A stretch of 53,696 bases of DNA from Microvirga aerilata (GTDB lineage: Bacteria > Pseudomonadota > Alphaproteobacteria > Rhizobiales > Beijerinckiaceae), in contig NZ_JAEQMY010000035.1 of NCBI RefSeq assembly GCF_016743775.1, forward strand, positions 1 through 53,696, written 5' to 3'. The notes under the pieces were generated by a model that ran no database searches, was not told where the DNA came from, and worked only from the letters and a program-made list of their open reading frames with translations. Position numbers and translations under genes: made by a program. This document shows, in pieces, positions 51,934 through 53,696 of this stretch; the first letter of the stretch is position 1, and each line of letters starts with the position of its first letter.

Positions 51934-53124
51934 ATGGGAAACCGGAGCTTCTACGATACAAATTTCGAGGGCGCTCAGTCAGTTCAGATCCGCTTCCCTG
52001 GGCACTCTGGGTTATATCGGATCCACCAGTTTGAGGCTATGCTCCGCACAAGTGGGCTTGCTCGAAAGGTTCTGAGCGAAGGGGCTGAACTCCATTCGCC
52101 AGATGACGTTCCAGATCCACCAACTGCGTCCTTGAAACTGACGGCCCCAAGTGAGGGCGTTGTGCAGCAGGTAACAGTAACGGCTAAATCTCACCGAAGC
52201 CTTCAGGCGATAAGGCTTTACTTAGATGGGCGCTTGATCGAGACCCGTTTCATCGTAGGACAGACAGCAGAGGCCACTTTCCCAGTTGCGAATCTTGGGA
52301 AGGGCCATTGGATCACCGCTGTTGCTGTTGACTCCGCTGGGCTATTAAGCCTAGCGGCCGGAGTGCAGACTGAAGGGCGCATCAAGCCCTTTGGAACGCT
52401 ACGGGCCATCTTGCTTGGGGTTCAGGCCTATAAGGATCCTGAACTGCCCCCTTTAAGCGCTGCGACCAGGGACGCCGAAAGGCTTGCAGGTGCCCTGAAA
52501 TCAATCGCCGGCAGGTTCATCGCCAAGGTCGAGACGCAGGTCTTACCGGAAGCGTCAACGCCCGGGTTGGTCTTCGACAAAATCCGGGAGGCGGCGCACG
52601 CCACCGGCCCTGAAGACCGGCTGCTCCTGTTCTATGCAGGCCATGGTGTTGTAAACCGCCGTGGGGCCACAGCGGATCAGCAGTTTATGCTGACCTTCAT
52701 CGGGACCAAAGCGAACGACCTTACACACACAGCGATGAGATGGTCAGAGATGACGGACGCTCTAGCAGAATCCCGCGGACCAATAGTCGTGCTCCTAGAT
52801 GCCTGCCACTCCGGGCTAGCCGGCAGTGAGGCTCTCGCCACGAATGACGATCTGGCGTCGGCGCTCTTCACCCGGCGAGGCGGCGCCACTCTCATTCTTG
52901 CTGGCTCCAAGGGCAGGCAAGCCAGTCTGGAGGACCAGACTGCAAGGACAGGACTGTTTACAAGTGCCGTTGTGAAAGCCATTCGCAGCGGAGCACAAAA
53001 AGGTCCACTCAACCTTGGCGAGCTTTACGGAGTGGTGAAGAGTAAAGTTGTTGAAACGAGCTCTGGGCGACAGACACCGTGGCTCGTTCGCAATAACCTA
53101 ATCGGTGAAATCCCGTTGTTCTAA
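51934..53124 (+). CDS. Caspase-like protein (peptidase C14), N-terminus possibly lost
   Basis: The C-terminal domain (from about residue 152, TLRAILLGVQAYKDPELPPL) is a caspase fold: the catalytic His is H237 in LLFYAGHGV and the Cys is C291 in VVLLDACHSG; late in the domain comes QTPWLVRNNL. Residues ~62-148 form a beta-sandwich-like region (SLKLTAPSEG, LQAIRLYLDGRLIE), as seen between WD40 repeats and caspase domains in bacterial relatives. Upstream of ATG 51934 the frame stays open to about 51817 and still looks coding (SGHWEVIHRD, YVDHAEPLDS), so the gene was probably longer, and IS630 at 51788 likely removed its beginning. CGGAG lies about 10 bases before the ATG, so a shortened protein could be made. 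Such proteins serve in cell death and defence; that role is inferred. Confidence 0.82.
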   Translation: MGNRSFYDTNFEGAQSVQIRFPGHSGLYRIHQFEAMLRTSGLARKVLSEGAELHSPDDVPDPPTASLKLTAPSEGVVQQVTVTAKSHRSLQAIRLYLDGRLIETRFIVGQTAEATFPVANLGKGHWITAVAVDSAGLLSLAAGVQTEGRIKPFGTLRAILLGVQAYKDPELPPLSAATRDAERLAGALKSIAGRFIAKVETQVLPEASTPGLVFDKIREAAHATGPEDRLLLFYAGHGVVNRRGATADQQFMLTFIGTKANDLTHTAMRWSEMTDALAESRGPIVVLLDACHSGLAGSEALATNDDLASALFTRRGGATLILAGSKGRQASLEDQTARTGLFTSAVVKAIRSGAQKGPLNLGELYGVVKSKVVETSSGRQTPWLVRNNLIGEIPLF

Positions 53125-53309
53125 ACGGGTGCGGGTTCGGTCAAGACGTCTAACCGCAGCAACGCTCGAGCCAGGGCGCTGGCGGCACTAATCAGGCCAT
53201 CGCATCTCCTCTGCATGTCCGGTAGCCACGAGCACGCGGACCAATGCGCAATGGCGAGAAGTGCCCGTAGTATCGATCTGGCTGCTGGCGGTTCGGCGTG
53301 ATCCGAATA

Positions 53310-53696
53310 CTACTGGATCGATCTTGGGTTCGGCAGGAGGCCGAAGAAGTCCTGTGCTGGTCCGACATTGCCGAGCACCCGGCGCGGCGCCCAGTCCGGC
53401 GTGCCCTCCCGCCAGCCACGGTGCTCGTAGTAGAACAGCGCCCCATCTTCAGCCAGGGCGTAGATCGCGCCCTCGCCAGTTCCCACCACCCGCTTGAACT
53501 GCCCCCAGCCGCTGCCGACCTCCCGCGGACCCGTCCAGGACGGCTCTCCATTCCAGTAGCCCTGGTGACGAAGCCAGATCAGCTTGCCGTCAGGCTGGAT
53601 CCGGTAGATCACTCCTGCGCCGCCGGAGAACGCCGCTGCCAACTGGCCCCAGCCTGTGTCCACCACCCGCTGCGGTTCCCAGTCCGCCGGCAGCCG
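53310..53696 (-). CDS. Tachylectin-like beta-propeller protein, C-terminal part (runs off the window)
   Basis: At least two ~48-residue repeats are present: one with VVDTGWGQLAAAFSGG and IYRIQPDGKLIWLRH, the next with GSGWGQFKRVVGTGEGA, IYALAEDGALFYYEHRGW and PDWAPRRVLG. The GWGQF...GG.G.IYA...DG.L.WY..... pattern is that of tachylectin-2-type propeller blades, which bind N-acetyl sugars. The frame is open to the right edge, so the start and more blades lie outside. It points toward the caspase-like gene and belongs to the toxin-containing end of the window; a surface-binding or targeting role is possible. Confidence 0.75.
   Translation of the reverse strand, partial: RLPADWEPQRVVDTGWGQLAAAFSGGAGVIYRIQPDGKLIWLRHQGYWNGEPSWTGPREVGSGWGQFKRVVGTGEGAIYALAEDGALFYYEHRGWREGTPDWAPRRVLGNVGPAQDFFGLLPNPRSIQ

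Noticed and set aside
1..53696. tRNA, rRNA, riboswitch or known ncRNA genes
   Set aside because: None was recognised by eye on either strand; a covariance-model search was not possible here, so short RNAs may have been missed.

Overview
The window looks like an accessory region, probably a plasmid or genomic island, of an alphaproteobacterium of the order Hyphomicrobiales. A Methylobacteriaceae-type genus such as Microvirga or Methylobacterium would fit. This rests on the mix of small hypothetical proteins, the style of the solute transport and methylated-amine genes, and the load of IS66, IS6, IS5, IS21 and IS630 debris; no rRNA, tRNA or other phylogenetic marker is present to confirm it.

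Layout. 1-2090: the end of an IS66 element has cut into a gene for a HEAT-repeat/nucleosidase protein. 2.4-3.6 kb: a Tudor/chromo-like hypothetical protein with an unusual leader, then an AT-rich stretch holding a perfect 22-bp inverted repeat. 3.9-7.4 kb: a minus-strand operon with a polar amino acid ABC transporter and a PuuB-like flavin oxidase. 7.7-11.4 kb: an exported SGNH esterase, a decayed IS6 element, a DMT-family exporter and two tiny overlapping hypothetical genes.

11.7-27.1 kb: two adjacent minus-strand operons. The upstream one (27.1 to 19.9 kb) encodes a DgcB-like Fe-S oxidoreductase, EtfA, EtfB, a TMADH/DgcA-like demethylase and an enolase-superfamily enzyme, four of them joined by ATGA overlaps. 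The downstream one (19.4 to 11.7 kb) encodes a dipeptide/opine-type ABC transporter, a GlpD-like FAD oxidase and an ornithine cyclodeaminase-like reductase. Together they look like uptake and oxidative N-demethylation of an N-methylated amino acid or betaine-type compound, with electrons passing to ETF and the membrane Fe-S protein. A LysR regulator lies just upstream at 28.2-29.1 kb.

30.6-40.5 kb: a hydroxyacid dehydrogenase, an Lrp regulator, a bicupin, a second PuuB-like oxidase, a HAD hydrolase, succinate-semialdehyde dehydrogenase, a tartrate/D-malate dehydrogenase-type enzyme and a class III aminotransferase. This resembles oxidation and transamination of an amine with a GABA-like exit to succinate. 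40.6-42.7 kb is a graveyard of transposase pieces and a frameshifted nitroreductase.

43.0-53.7 kb is the most unusual part: a 2468-residue SpvB/TcdB/RHS toxin (a fused TcB-TcC-like cocoon) with a variable C-terminal tail, two IS630 copies of different ages behind it, a caspase-like (peptidase C14) protein and a tachylectin-like beta-propeller protein running off the edge. No TcA pore subunit is in view. The tail of the toxin carries a GTHG...WC arrangement that may be a clan CD (caspase-like) protease, which makes the neighbouring caspase-like gene worth attention.
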